This document shows, piece by piece, positions 35,876 through 47,100 of a DNA stretch of 64,000 nt. A model generated the notes under the pieces. The model was not told the origin of the DNA. It made no database searches and saw only the letters and a program-made list of their open reading frames with translations. The DNA is from Rhea pennata (taxonomy: Eukaryota > Chordata > Aves > Rheiformes > Rheidae), in contig NC_084668.1 in assembly GCF_028389875.1 (NCBI RefSeq), forward strand, positions 33,856,493 through 33,920,492. The letters run 5' to 3'. The translations under genes were made by a program, and so were the position numbers. The stretch's first letter is position 1. Each line of letters begins with the position of its first letter.

Positions 35876-38800
35876 AAAGAATCTTCAGAGTTCTCTTCTC
35901 CTGTCAGAGAGAGACAGCAGCTGTACAGACGACCAGGTCAGGAGTATTTGTAAGTCAGCTAGGTAGGTGATTGTATTAAATGTAGAAGTTGCTAAGCTAA
36001 GTGTTTGTAGTTTTTGTGTAGTTTTTGTTTGTTTGTTTGTTTGTTTTAACAACTAATACTGTATGTTTTGTTCTAATATTTCTGAAGCAATGTGAACAAA
36101 ATTTCTGTCCAATTCAGAAGTTACCTATATGTGATTTGGAATTATGAGCAATATTGGTAGACAACGCTTCTGATTGAATAATTAGTTTCTTTGTGGGAAC
36201 TCACCAGCACGAAGCAGGGGTCTCTATCAGAAAAAATACATTTTACCCTAAAATAGAGCCAGAAGTAAAGCACATCTCATATTTGAGCTCTTGTTTTCTG
36301 CTTTTTACGAAGCCAGATTTTACTAAAGGAATGCATTAAAGTGAATTTAAGTGAATTTTATGGCATAAAATGTAATAAAGTCTTTACAGTAAAATTTCCT
36401 CTTTTCAGATCTCTGGAACTGCCAGTGAAGCTTCCTTTAATTGCAGCATCTAATGCAAAACAGCAGGATAGCCCTTCTATGTGTGAAGAACTAAATTCTT
36501 GTACAACTACTACAATTTTGTCAAAGGAAGTACACTCAGATCAACTCAGGTTTGCATTATCATTGCCTTCCAATAAAAATAATCAAAAGTCAAATGAAAT
36601 AGACCAGGTGGAAGCAACTGAAGACACAAATACATTTTTGAAAGGTATGATGTATTTCTCTACAGGTGATTTGTTTTTCAGAGATCACAGAGACAGTACT
36701 TAGTAATTCATTACTTGATGTACAATATAGAATATATAATAAGATTCATAAACTGTAATAAATTATTTTAATCAAAAATAGAATGCTTACCCATAAATAC
36801 AGGTGTCCTGACAATCATTTGTAGAATAATGTTCACTGGGGAAAGAAAACAGCTGAAATCATAACAAAACCTAACATGAACTGAATAAAGCTAAGATAAC
36901 AACCAAATAATAACTTAAGGAGTCAGAGAAATAGTCATTTCTACTTATATCTAATTGCAAAAATCCCACTTTGGTAAAATGCAAAACTAGCTCTAATTAA
37001 ACTGATTTTTATAACCAACAAATGAAAATGTGTATCGGTTAAAAAAAAATCCAGCTTGACATTTTCTATGCTTCTAGTCCAATCTTGTCTATCTTATTCT
37101 AATAGCTATACTCTATTCTTTTTTACCTGCTGAAATTTCTCTCTTTGCTTGCAGAAAATCAGTTAGCTACAGAACTAAACTGCAACAATGTCATTCTGAC
37201 TCGTCTTAGTAGTGCACAATATCCGAGACAGTCCAAGGAGCTTACAAAACAATGTACTGATAGTTCATTGCCATTCTGTGGAAATGTGACTGAAAGGAAG
37301 AAACATGCAATACATTATAGATCAAAAACTCAACCTAATATTAAGAATTCTGATAAAAAATGTAGTTCAAATAATCTGCTTCATTGTGATATTAATGGCA
37401 GCAGCAACAGCAATGATGTGAACTTGCAGGCAAAATCCAGTGGCTTGTCTTGCAGTATTCCTTCACCTCTTCATTTTAGCAGTGAAAATAACATACGTTT
37501 TAAGATGCCTGTGGACAAGATTAAACCTGAAGAAACTGTTTATGATGCTGATATGGAATTGACTGCCAGTAATGTAGGTGAACTACTCACAGTTACATCG
37601 AAAGATAAACTACACCAAAATAAAAATAGTAATGCCAATTCTGATAAAACACCAGCAAATTTCAGAAGAGTAAACTATTCTAAAGAGAAAATGAAAAGCA
37701 AGCCTAAAGTAAGTTCACATTCATATGCAGAAGAAAGGCGCTCTAAGACTGACAGCAGTATAGATTCAAAAACTAGTGACTCAGGAACTCAAATATTCCA
37801 AAATCAGACAGAACAGCTACCTACAGAGAATTCCTTAGGTAAATTGAGTTTAAAAAATACCAGCAAATACTATCAAGAACAGGGTTGCCCAAGTAAAGCT
37901 AAAGATACTAGAAGGACTTACCTGGTTAACCTACTGAGTCCAAGGAAAGAAGTCCAAGGAAATCAAGAAACTTTCCCAGAAAAGTTTGAAGATATGGAAA
38001 ACAAAATACAAAAAGCAGACTCTAACTCATCTAATAATGAAATCTCCCCTGAAGTTTATTCTGCAGAAAGTTTTCCGTTCCAGGATAACATCTCTAATGC
38101 ATTGTCTTTACAGCAGGACTTTCTACATACAAATGAGAAACATATCAGCCCAGAAATGAATAGGAAAGCCTTTCAGAACCCTTCTAAAAAGAATGCAACA
38201 AAATATTATAGAGAGGAAAACGGATGGTATAGAGAACATGGTTCAAAAACGTCTCAAACAGAGATATGCCAACATGACTGGAAGAGCAAAGAAGAACAGA
38301 AGAATGTCGGAAAGAGTAAATACAACCAAAAAAGTAGTTACAGACAAAGTGGAGACACTGAAAGTGGCAGTATTCATAAAACCATTCAGAAAATAGACCG
38401 AAGGAATAATAATGTTTCACCAGGAAGATTAAAACATACATTAGCAAAAGCTAGCCGGAAAGTATGTATAATACCAACAGAAAACCTTAAGCAATTTACA
38501 CTTCGTAGAAATGAAGGGTTAAAAAATAAGAATGCATTGCACACAGATGTTGTCCATGGAAGTAAAATAGCTAAAACACTGCAAATACAAGGAGCTTTAG
38601 ATTCTGAGAATTATGTAGCTATGAATACATTGCAAGCTAGTTCCTCTACAAAAAAGGTTGCTGATGGCAGTATTGACATGTTAAAGAAAGAGGTAGATTC
38701 CTCATCAATGGCACATAAAAATCCTTTTGTTATTAATTCTCCTGATGATCAGGTAGAGAACAAAGGGAGCTTTATTTCTGATTTTACTGAGATCAGACCA

Positions 38801-41800
38801 GAAAAAAAGGATTTGGGGAATGCTGACTCAGGGGAGCAGAATATTTTGGACAACCAGAAAGTCCTGCCTGAGACAGGTTCCTTTATGAGCAAGTTAAAGC
38901 CAACAGTTCAAAAATCAGACTTTCTTAAATTCCTACCTGTAGACTGCTCTGAGAATACAACATCAAGCTCAAGTAGCTTTTTCCAGGAAGGTATTCCCCA
39001 TGTGGAGCTCCCAGTTGTTGATTTTCATAATGTTTCAGTGGACTTCTCTGTCCTGAAGAACTCTGAAATCTATGGAAAAAATGATAATACAGAAACACTG
39101 AGTGCTGAAATAGCAGAGCAAAAACTGGATCATACTTCTACAGAAACTTATAAAAAGTCTCTGATACCTTGTTGTGGTAAGTGTATGGGGGGCAGAAAAA
39201 AGGGGCTTTTTAAATTAGGTAATGCCTGGAATGGTGATAAGGTACCTTCTCTGAATATTATCCTGTTTTTATTCTTTGATTAGACTGGCTAGAACAGAAG
39301 TAGAAAAAAGTAAGACAGAAAATCAGTAACATTATTCCTATCTTCTATCATATTATCAGTCATGATACATTTTCAAGTTGCGGTAATTAATATTTCTATT
39401 ATTTTGTAGTATATTCCAGGATGATGTTTGGCCAGGCAGATGCAAGTAATCTACATTTTTGAGAAGGAGTTAAAGTTAGAGCCTGTACTATTTTTGCAAA
39501 AGATGTGGTAGGATTCAGAAAGTTGAGTATAAAAAGATATAGTAACTTGGGCTTTTATATAAAGCAGAAGTCAATAAACTATATTGTTCCCTTTATTAAT
39601 GGAGAACAGAAGCAAGAGTTGTTTTCGTTAACTAGGTCTGTATTTCTTTAGGAACACTGTAATTCAATGGGAAATCTCAGGCCTTTACAGAAAATAGTTT
39701 GAGCAGGTCTTCTGTAGCATCTACTTATGAGAATGCTTTCATATGATGACTTTTATTTTAAAATAAGTTTAAGTTAAGAAAAAAATCAAACTTTACAATA
39801 GTCTAGAAGAAAAGATTTGAATTATTTTATCATACAGTGAAAGTGGTAGAGGAATATATGAATAACGTATGTGTGCTAGAGTCAGTTTCCTAGCTCAGAT
39901 TGATAGCTTTGATTCTGAACTCTTAGTCTAATACTGTTTTTGCTTCATTTGATTGCCATGACACTATAGTCAAATGATCTCCTATTTTGTAGGACAGCAG
40001 AATAGGAATCCTGGCAGAATTAGAACAATGTGCAACATATTACTCTTGTTAGTTAGTGGTTGCTTCTTCCCATTTTAGATTTCTTTTGAAGGTAGAAATA
40101 GGATCCTATAATTTTATTAGCTTCCATGAGAAATTAATAAAGCTCTGTGATCAGCAGTATTTTTGACATATAATTGACATAAAAAGAAGCAAGTTAATCA
40201 TCTGATCTTCATTTGTTTAAGCATAGTCAAAAAAAAAACAGTTTGTTTTTCATTCTACGTTCAAATTTGTGCCTTGAATTAAAAGGAAACAGGGAAATGC
40301 AAAGTTTCCTGATGAATCCAGCTCTTTGCATCACTACCTTGACCTGTGCTTAAAAATACAACTTGAAAGTCTTCTAGCATGGAAGTTTCTATTTAATTAG
40401 GTCTATGTGAATGTAAATATTCATGCTTAAAGGCATCCCTCTTTCTTAAATAATTCAGACTCATAGAAGTCTCAAAAACACTTACTGCTCAAAAAGAAGC
40501 TAACCTGATGTCTGACCTCAAGTTTTAGGAATCTAGGGTCAGAATCACATTTTACTTCTTCTTTAAACCTCATCCAAGTCGTGAATGATTTGTGAGATGG
40601 TCGGAGTTGGGAGGTGCTTCATGATCAGAGAGCCCCCTCTAATTTAAATGAAACAGACACTGCCCTTCCTTAAGGAAAAAATGAACTCAGTCAAAAAATA
40701 ATACTTTTTTGCCTTTGCCCTCGTAAGTCACAAGGGACTCACTGCAAGCAGCACAAAGTCACCAAAGTCACTTTAATACACCTCATGTACTTACAAGTAA
40801 AAGTAGCAAAAATCCAATGAAGAACCTCTGAAATGTGGTAAGCAGAAACATAGAAGAGTAGATCAGAGGAATATTTATAAAATGAACTGTCCTCTCCCCT
40901 GAGAGATTTTACTTGATTTCAGCACAGAATTCTGTTACGGAGAAAATGGTAATTTAGCACTATCAGTCTGACCATTAGCTAAGAGCATGCAAGACATTCT
41001 GATGTTACTGTGAAGAAATAAAATCTTTACATCTTTAAAATATAAACATTCAGTGTTATCACTTACTAGTTTCAGGATAGGCATAAAAGAAAATTTGTCA
41101 TTTATCCAATATCAGTCTTCTCTATGAGATAAATAGCATGCATCTTTTGTCACGTAAGATTTAAATGAGTAAAGACTTGAAACTCAGGAAATGAAGGTAA
41201 GAGTTTTAATTTTAATTCTACTGCAAAACTACATCCAAAGTGTTCTTAACTGGATGCATGAAATATAAAACCTGATTTGTATCTTTGAGGAATATACGTT
41301 CTTGAAGAATGGGATCCAGACTAAGGGTATATTTATCTCATCTTGGATTATGTTCTGCATTAAATCTCAGTGCTTCTCAGGAAGACTGTAATCTATGAAT
41401 GGTTTAGAATTTTTTGAAATGCAGGTTAAAGTAATAATTTCAGTATCTTACTGAAATTACTGAAAGTATTTGTCTCCAAAGTATTGATATTTAGTCTAGC
41501 ATTCTGGATTGGTCTTAAAAACTCAAAAGTTTACAGAAAATTAACACAAATAGTACTGCTTTTATCAAGAATGGCTAATTTTTAGATATAGTGTTTCTCT
41601 TTGACATGTTCTGTGCTTCAAAATGTGAGGCATTGTAAACAGCTCCATAGCATACATTTAAAAATGAGGGCTCACTTAATCCCCTTGCTACGTTCCTTTC
41701 TTGCAGAATTGGTATAAAGTTGGAAAATCCAAGTCCTAGACAGGGAAAATCTAGTCCTAGAGAACTGCCTCATACAGATTGAATCTTCAAATTACAAATG

Positions 41801-44038
41801 TATACTATCCCTTGCATTTAAGGCCATGACATGTTTGCAATTTTACTTTTGCTGACTATAATAACAAATTTTGGGAACCTTAAATAGCTAGCTTCAACTT
41901 ACAGTACTTTTGAGGCTTTCTTAGACTGTCCCAAGAACCACGGTAGTCCTCAGACAGCTCAGACTAGGATAAGTGAAAGCTGAAGCATTTGGTTTTGCTC
42001 ACCTATTCCATCATGTGCTGAACATCTTTAGATTAGGAGCAGTAACCAATTAATTGGATTAACAAATATTAATTAAAAATAATTATGAATTGAAAGTTTA
42101 CTCAATGATTCATAAAATATTTGAGATGTATATAAACTACTGTATTCACAGGGAAAAAGGCTTTGCAAGATCTGACAAATACTAGTATGTGTTCTCTCAC
42201 TTCATTATCTAAATCCCTCCAAATGTTAGAAGAAAACTCAGCAGTTCGAGCTAGACGAGGAGGAGCCGCTATTTGCTACAAAGAACCCAAACTAAACTGG
42301 TAGGTGTAAGTAAATGAGTGGGGGTTTTTTGTTTTTGGGGTTTTGGGTTTTTTTGGGGTTTTTTTTTGGGGGGGGGGGGGGTTTTGTACGACAGAACTAT
42401 CCCTAATAAAGATTTTATCTAAAAAAAAAAAAAAAAAAAAAGAAAATTTAAGCAGTTGGACTATTTCTTTCATAAACTCAATTGGAAAGATACCTTGATA
42501 CTGATGTAAAGTGTTTCCTGTTATTATGACAGGATTCCCAAGTGCCAAAGAAAGGCATTCATCAGTCCTAAAAACTAAAATACAGTTCATAATTTAATTT
42601 AATATTTTATACCTGTGGTGAATAATGATGAATTCTTAACATTTAATATATCATAAACCCCCTTGGCGATGTATGTTTGCAAATGTTCTACTCAGATATA
42701 ACCTTTTTACTGTAATAATGTCCTTAGACTCTTGTCAAGTGGCAAGACAATTTATGTAGTAATGTTATGAAATCCGATGGTTTTGCTTCAACTAACTACA
42801 TTTAGTTATAAGAAATCATCTGAACTTGAGATATATTAATTTGATAATTAGTAATTCACCTCTCAATATGCTTACCAAATTCAGTGACACAACTCAGGCT
42901 TTCCAAATCTAAGAAGACAAGACAGAAATTACGTAATATATATTAAAATTTTTAAGAGGATTTTAAAGTCAAAAACTTGCATAAGAAAATCAAGGAATTT
43001 GCACTTATGTGAAGTAGAATAAATCTAAGTCCTGATGGACCTTTAAGTTGATTATTTATGAAAATATTCTGAGATTTTTCTCTTATAATGAGAAGGTATA
43101 ATATTAATTTAAGGAAAAAATCATTTCTGTGTATATATATTAGCAGAGTACATATTCATGACCTAAAGACATTATCAAGATTTCCTTATAATAATGAGAA
43201 AATAAACCCATGAACTGACAAAAATTGGTCTGCTGTTCTCATGCACCCCAAAAATATTTTTGTTTACCTATGTAAGTAAACAAACAATTATAAGCTACAA
43301 TGAGGCTGAGGACAAACAGAAACAAAGAGTAGCATAAAAAGTGTCTTTTCATTCCACTGGTTTCTAATATTTTAGAGATATCTTTACCATAAATTTTGTA
43401 AAAGAAATGTAGAAGGATTAGAATTACATTTTTCTTTTACTGATCTTCATTGGATGCTAAAATAATGTTATGATATTATAATAGTGACACATTCTCCTAT
43501 TAGATCCTATTAGTTTTGTATTTCTGGAGAGATACAATAAGCTAGTAACAGAAAATACTTTTGTATTTCACTTGAGATTTTAGATACTGTCTCTTCTTTA
43601 TATATAACTTTCAAATATACTGTCCTGATTGGATACTATTAGGCCTTTGGTTTAAATCATTTTTGTGTTTTGCCTTAAAGGAGCAAGTTATGATTGCTCA
43701 CATATTAATATAGTATGTGTCACATAAAAAGAGTAAGATTTTTAGCATTATTTATGGAAAATAATTTTTGTGTCTTGCTATTTCAGACATATTTGTTTTT
43801 CATAAACTTAATGTCTTTTGTGTATCAAGCTTTCACTGATAGTATTTACCATTTAGATTTGTTGTTTTAGTTACGTAGGTGCTTGCCACAGGTGTTCACC
43901 TATGACATTTGTTTTATTTCTTTTGTTTGCAGCAAATTAAGGCGTGGAGATCAGTTTACAGATACAGATTTTCTGAATTCCCCTGTTTATAAAGTAAAAA
44001 ATAAAAGAAGCTTTAAAAGTAAATCAAAATTTATTTGA
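32509..44038 (+). CDS. SGO2: SGO2, shugoshin 2, complete coding region (eight coding exons)
   Basis: Shugoshin 2 protects centromeric cohesin from removal by recruiting PP2A-B56, mainly in meiosis, and also helps place MCAK and the chromosomal passenger complex. Coding exons: 32509-32653, 34271-34446, 34880-34957, 35880-35962, 36409-36644, 37155-39176, 42152-42299 and 43933-44038. Together they give 997 residues plus stop, shorter than human (about 1265). Domains: basic N-terminus with SLASKIKTKLINNSSIFK (residues 36-53); the PP2A-binding coiled coil (about 54-130, EKIFLQKEVEELQLHN); a long disordered Ser/Asn/Lys-rich middle with the conserved block TVYDADMELTAS at about 367-378; and the C-terminal shugoshin box (RARRGG, CYKEPKLNCKLRRGDQF). 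The start is the first of two tandem ATGs, 10 nt into the exon. Only the ends and the TVYDADM block are well conserved, as expected of this fast-evolving family. Confidence 0.95.
34271..34446 (+). CDS. SGO2: SGO2 exon, coiled coil
   Basis: This 176-nt exon encodes NSSIFKVSLKQNNKALALAL, SVEKEHSRKLKNEKIFLQKE and VEELQLHNILLRRKLNYL, the conserved homodimeric coiled coil that binds PP2A-B56 in shugoshins. Acceptor TCTCTTTTAG, donor GTATGC. Confidence 0.95.
34880..34957 (+). CDS. SGO2: SGO2 exon
   Basis: This 78-nt exon encodes NKTLTEIEAFLNSNLLTAIE and ISTLSE, the end of the coiled coil. Acceptor TACATACAG, donor GTAAGA. Confidence 0.95.
35839..35874 (+). repeat. T36 homopolymer serving as polypyrimidine tract
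   Basis: Thirty-six uninterrupted T residues end 5 nt before an SGO2 exon (GAAAG follows). Confidence 0.95.
35880..35962 (+). CDS. SGO2: SGO2 exon
   Basis: This 83-nt exon encodes NLQSSLLLSERDSSC and TDDQVRSICKSA. The acceptor is preceded by a 36-nt pure T tract (35839-35874). The QSS-LLS core matches mammalian SGO2 (HQSSFLLS). Donor GTAGGT. Confidence 0.88.
36022..36047 (+). repeat. (TTTG)n microsatellite
   Basis: About six TTTG units in an SGO2 intron. Confidence 0.9.
36409..36644 (+). CDS. SGO2: SGO2 exon
   Basis: This 236-nt exon encodes SLELPVKLPLIAASNAKQQD and a Ser/Thr-rich stretch ending DTNTFLK. Acceptor CTTTTCAG, donor GTATGA. Confidence 0.92.
37155..39176 (+). CDS. SGO2: SGO2 large central exon
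   Basis: A 2022-nt exon, open throughout, encodes about 674 residues rich in Ser, Asn and Lys with no folded domain apparent. It contains TVYDADMELTASNVGELLTV, the block shared with mammalian SGO2. Acceptor TTTGCTTGCAG, donor GTAAGT. The frame would stay open 107 nt into the intron, so intron retention would give a short alternative C-terminus lacking the shugoshin box. Confidence 0.94.
39177..42151. other. SGO2 intron after the large exon, 3.0 kb
   Basis: AT-rich, no recognised exon, mobile element or conserved segment. Confidence 0.7.
42152..42299 (+). CDS. SGO2: SGO2 exon with first half of the shugoshin box
   Basis: This 148-nt exon encodes KKALQDLTNTSMCSLTSLSK, LEENSAVRARRGGAAICYKE and PKLN. 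The basic RARRGG and YKEPKLN parts belong to the C-terminal box through which shugoshins bind phosphorylated histone H2A. Acceptor ATTCACAG, donor GTAGGT. Confidence 0.94.
42319..42441 (+). repeat. T/G-rich tract, G14 run and AATAAA-A21 tail
   Basis: From 42319 alternating G and T runs lead to a 14-G run (42368-42381). Then comes a short ordinary stretch with AATAAA about 15 nt before a 21-A tract (42421-42441). It begins 20 nt into the intron after an SGO2 exon. The tail looks like the 3' end of a retroposed transcript, but no gene body or target duplication was found. Confidence 0.6.
42442..43932. other. SGO2 last intron, remainder
   Basis: AT-rich; nothing else recognised. Confidence 0.7.
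43933..44038 (+). CDS. SGO2: SGO2 last coding exon
   Basis: It completes the shugoshin box (CKLRRGDQFTDTDFLNSPVY) and ends with a basic tail KSKSKFI and TGA at 44036-44038. Acceptor TTTGTTTGCAG. Confidence 0.94.
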
Positions 44039-44134
44039 AGAAGACAAGAGAATTGCCTTTATGAACACTATTTTTAAAATGTGTACTTCGTTTTTTCCCA
44101 AAATGGTATATAGACTGCTTACTGTTTTTTGATT

Positions 44135-44140
44135 AATAAA
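44135..44140 (+). terminator. candidate SGO2 poly(A) signal
   Basis: AATAAA lies 97 nt after the SGO2 stop, giving a very short 3' UTR. Further AATAAA copies occur at 44329 and 44334. Confidence 0.5.
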
Positions 44141-47100
44141 GGTGAAACACAGCATTCCAAAGTAGATTTTTCTGGAAAGGAACCTATAAGTAAGTGACAC
44201 AGGATACCTCACTGAGGAGGACAATACAGGTTAGACTTCACTGATGTTATGCATTTTCAGTCAGTAAGTTGGTTGCAGAGTTTGCAGCATTTCTTAATTT
44301 GTAAGAAAAAGTGTAAGTTTTAATGAGAATAAAAATAAATCACTTTTGTGAATTACACTGAGTTCTTCATATTTTTCAGGAGCAGAATTATTCTCAGTTC
44401 TGGCTGGAAAAGACACAAGCATCCCGAATTTTGATAAATCCACTGAAAAAAGATGAACAAGTCTCATTATTGTTTAATTATAAAGTGGAACAAAATGTGA
44501 TAGTTGATTTTTTTTTCCTTTTTCTTTTTTTTATTAGATTTCACAGAATCATGTTGAAATTTGAATGAGGGGGTGTATTTTTATTTTTATTTTTTTGGAA
44601 TAGTAGACAAATTCTGGTATTGCCAGAGACAACCAGACAGAAACAGCAGTATAATAGAAATTCAGTAGTAAGTATGATCCAGACAAAGCAGTGCTGTGAG
44701 TTTCCAGTTGACAGAGTGTTAGTGTGACAAACACTACAACCACATCCTGTATCAGACTTGTTATACTGTTTCTCCTCAGGAGCCTCATGAATCCACTGCA
44801 TGTCCTCTAATGCATTGTCAACAGACACAGTTTTCTGGGATAATCTGAATCACAGTTGTTGCCAACTGCAGACTATAGCTCACAGTGTACTCAACTTTTA
44901 CAGATTAGATTGGATAAGGCTCAGGTTCATTTTGCAGCTGAGTTTGCTATAGTTCATTTTAGTTCATTATAGCTCATTCAGATTAAAAATAAACTAACTT
45001 ATTTGCTTATAGAAGATGGCTCTTCACACAATATGCAGTTAGGCTGAGAAATTCCTTGACACAGGAGTAGATGTTACTAGGTGGCATGAGCTTCAAAGTT
45101 GATTGGAGAAATTCATGGAAGGAAAATCTATGAGAAGACACCATTTCTGGCACAGGATATCCCTGAATTGTAAATTGTTGAAGGCTGGAAGAGTATTTCA
45201 GGGAAGTCTCGGTAAGCATTTCAACAATTTTTATTTTTTTTCCAAAGCATTCACTGTTGAAACCTCCAGTTGTTTTATTAGCTAGACCCGTGTTCTAACC
45301 TTGTTCTAACATCTCTTCTTATGTAATTGGTTTTCCTAAATTTATTATACATGCTTAAAAGCAACAAAAAATCTGTTTACTCTGTCTGTATCTGTTTGTA
45401 CCTCCACTCTAACTAGTATCACTTTGATCATTACAACATGACTGAAAGGTGGTGATTTACAAACAAAAAGGAATTTTGGAGGTTAATATTTTTTCTTTAG
45501 AAAGCTTTTTGCTGAGAAGGGAGCTAAATGCCTGTGGTTTTATTTGTACAATGATCACAGAATAATTTGATATTACAATAATGGTAGTTTGCGGACATTT
45601 GTAATTTTCACTGTAAAATGTTAAAAGATGTATTTGTATTCTAAATTATGTCTTTTGAAAGAATACATATTTAGAATTAATCCACATAGTTATTCCCAGT
45701 AATTATTACAACTGAAAAAACCCCCAAAACATATAGCTATTCCTGGATCTATAACTTTTTTTTTCTCAAAAAGTCAGGCACTCGATTTTGAGAAAACATC
45801 TGAAATTTTTTTAGACTTATATAAGCAATATAATTTTTAAGATACACTTGTAATCTGGTTTATTTATGTTACAGATCTATGTTATAATCTTGATAGCACT
45901 TTTTTTGTTGGTAGTATTAAAAAGCTTGCGTTTTCTATCTTGGTTTCGTATTTATCTGTAGAAATAGTATGCACAGTATATCCAGTATCTTGATCTCCTT
46001 CATTAGCTCTTTCTGTTATTTGCATGTGAGCGCATATTTCATCAGTTCATCATTGGAGGCAGAGAATGACAGTAGTATTTCCTGGCAGTCTTTAGTAACT
46101 TCTCTGAAATTGCTTAAACTAGGATAAGATATGTTATTTTACATTATTTCTGCTATTACAGACACAGTGTCAGTTAAGCTGATTTTCTTTATAAGTTGGG
46201 AAAAAGCAGTTCTTTAATACTTTTATTATACCATTTTATGTTGTACGGATCAAGAGATGTGCCAAATAGCGTTCTCATTTATTAAGAACCTTTCAGCAAA
46301 AGAAGATTTTACAGTGAGATTTTGTAATTACAAAAAAGAGAATAAAATATTATATGTAAAGGATAAATTTATAAATTCAGATTTGGTTTAATTTTGTTTT
46401 CCAAATATGAAATGTGCACTGGATGCAACAATATGTAGCTGCAAGATATTAAGCAAATTAGTTACTTTTTGCTGGATTATATATTTACTTAATCTAGTAA
46501 AAAATTAATTATTAAGCTATTTAATTGATTGGGTTTTTTAGATACAGAGTACTGACTGCTGCAGATGGAATAAAAATATCTTCCATAAATGCGTGGCTAC
46601 AAATAATATTTTATGTTCTAACAGTTACTTCTGAATCAGAATGTAATCAGAGATTTTTTTTATTATTTTTTCCACCTATATTAAATTATTTTTTGTTTAT
46701 GGAGAAGCAATCTGGGCTGGATTTATGTTTATTCAACTCTTTCTTTCTTTCACTATCACATTTTTAAAAATCAGTATTCTAAACCTAAATGTATGTCTGA
46801 AATATTTCATGCCGAGGTACTTACGGCTAAAAGAGGGAAGAGCTCCTCTTTAAATTGTTTTTGCCTCAGTTTGAGTAGGTATAAATCAAACTATATACTG
46901 AAACCTGGTATGATATTACTGCTTTTTGGAATTAATCTGTAGCTAAATGAATAGAAATGAAAGGAAGTATTGTCTGGATGATGACAATGTTTCTTCATAT
47001 CTTATATGTATTTTTAATATTACTCTGTAAATTACACAGAAGTTGAATCTTCCACCTTGTTTACAGAGTTAATCGAATTGAGAATTTCCTGGGTTAATTC

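Larger units (their letters stand above)
32654..37154. other. SGO2 introns between first coding exon and large exon
   Basis: Introns 32654-34270, 34447-34879, 34958-35879, 35963-36408 and 36645-37154. Contents: a G12 run (35140-35151), an exon-like in-frame segment (35256-35399, see findings), a T36 tract (35839-35874) and a TTTG repeat (36022-36047). Confidence 0.75.

Noticed and set aside
44382-44570. Open stretch after an acceptor-like TTTTTCAG downstream of SGO2, translating to a plausible peptide
   Set aside because: SGO2 already ends with a recognised shugoshin box at 44038. Splicing from the preceding exon would enter a different frame and stop quickly.
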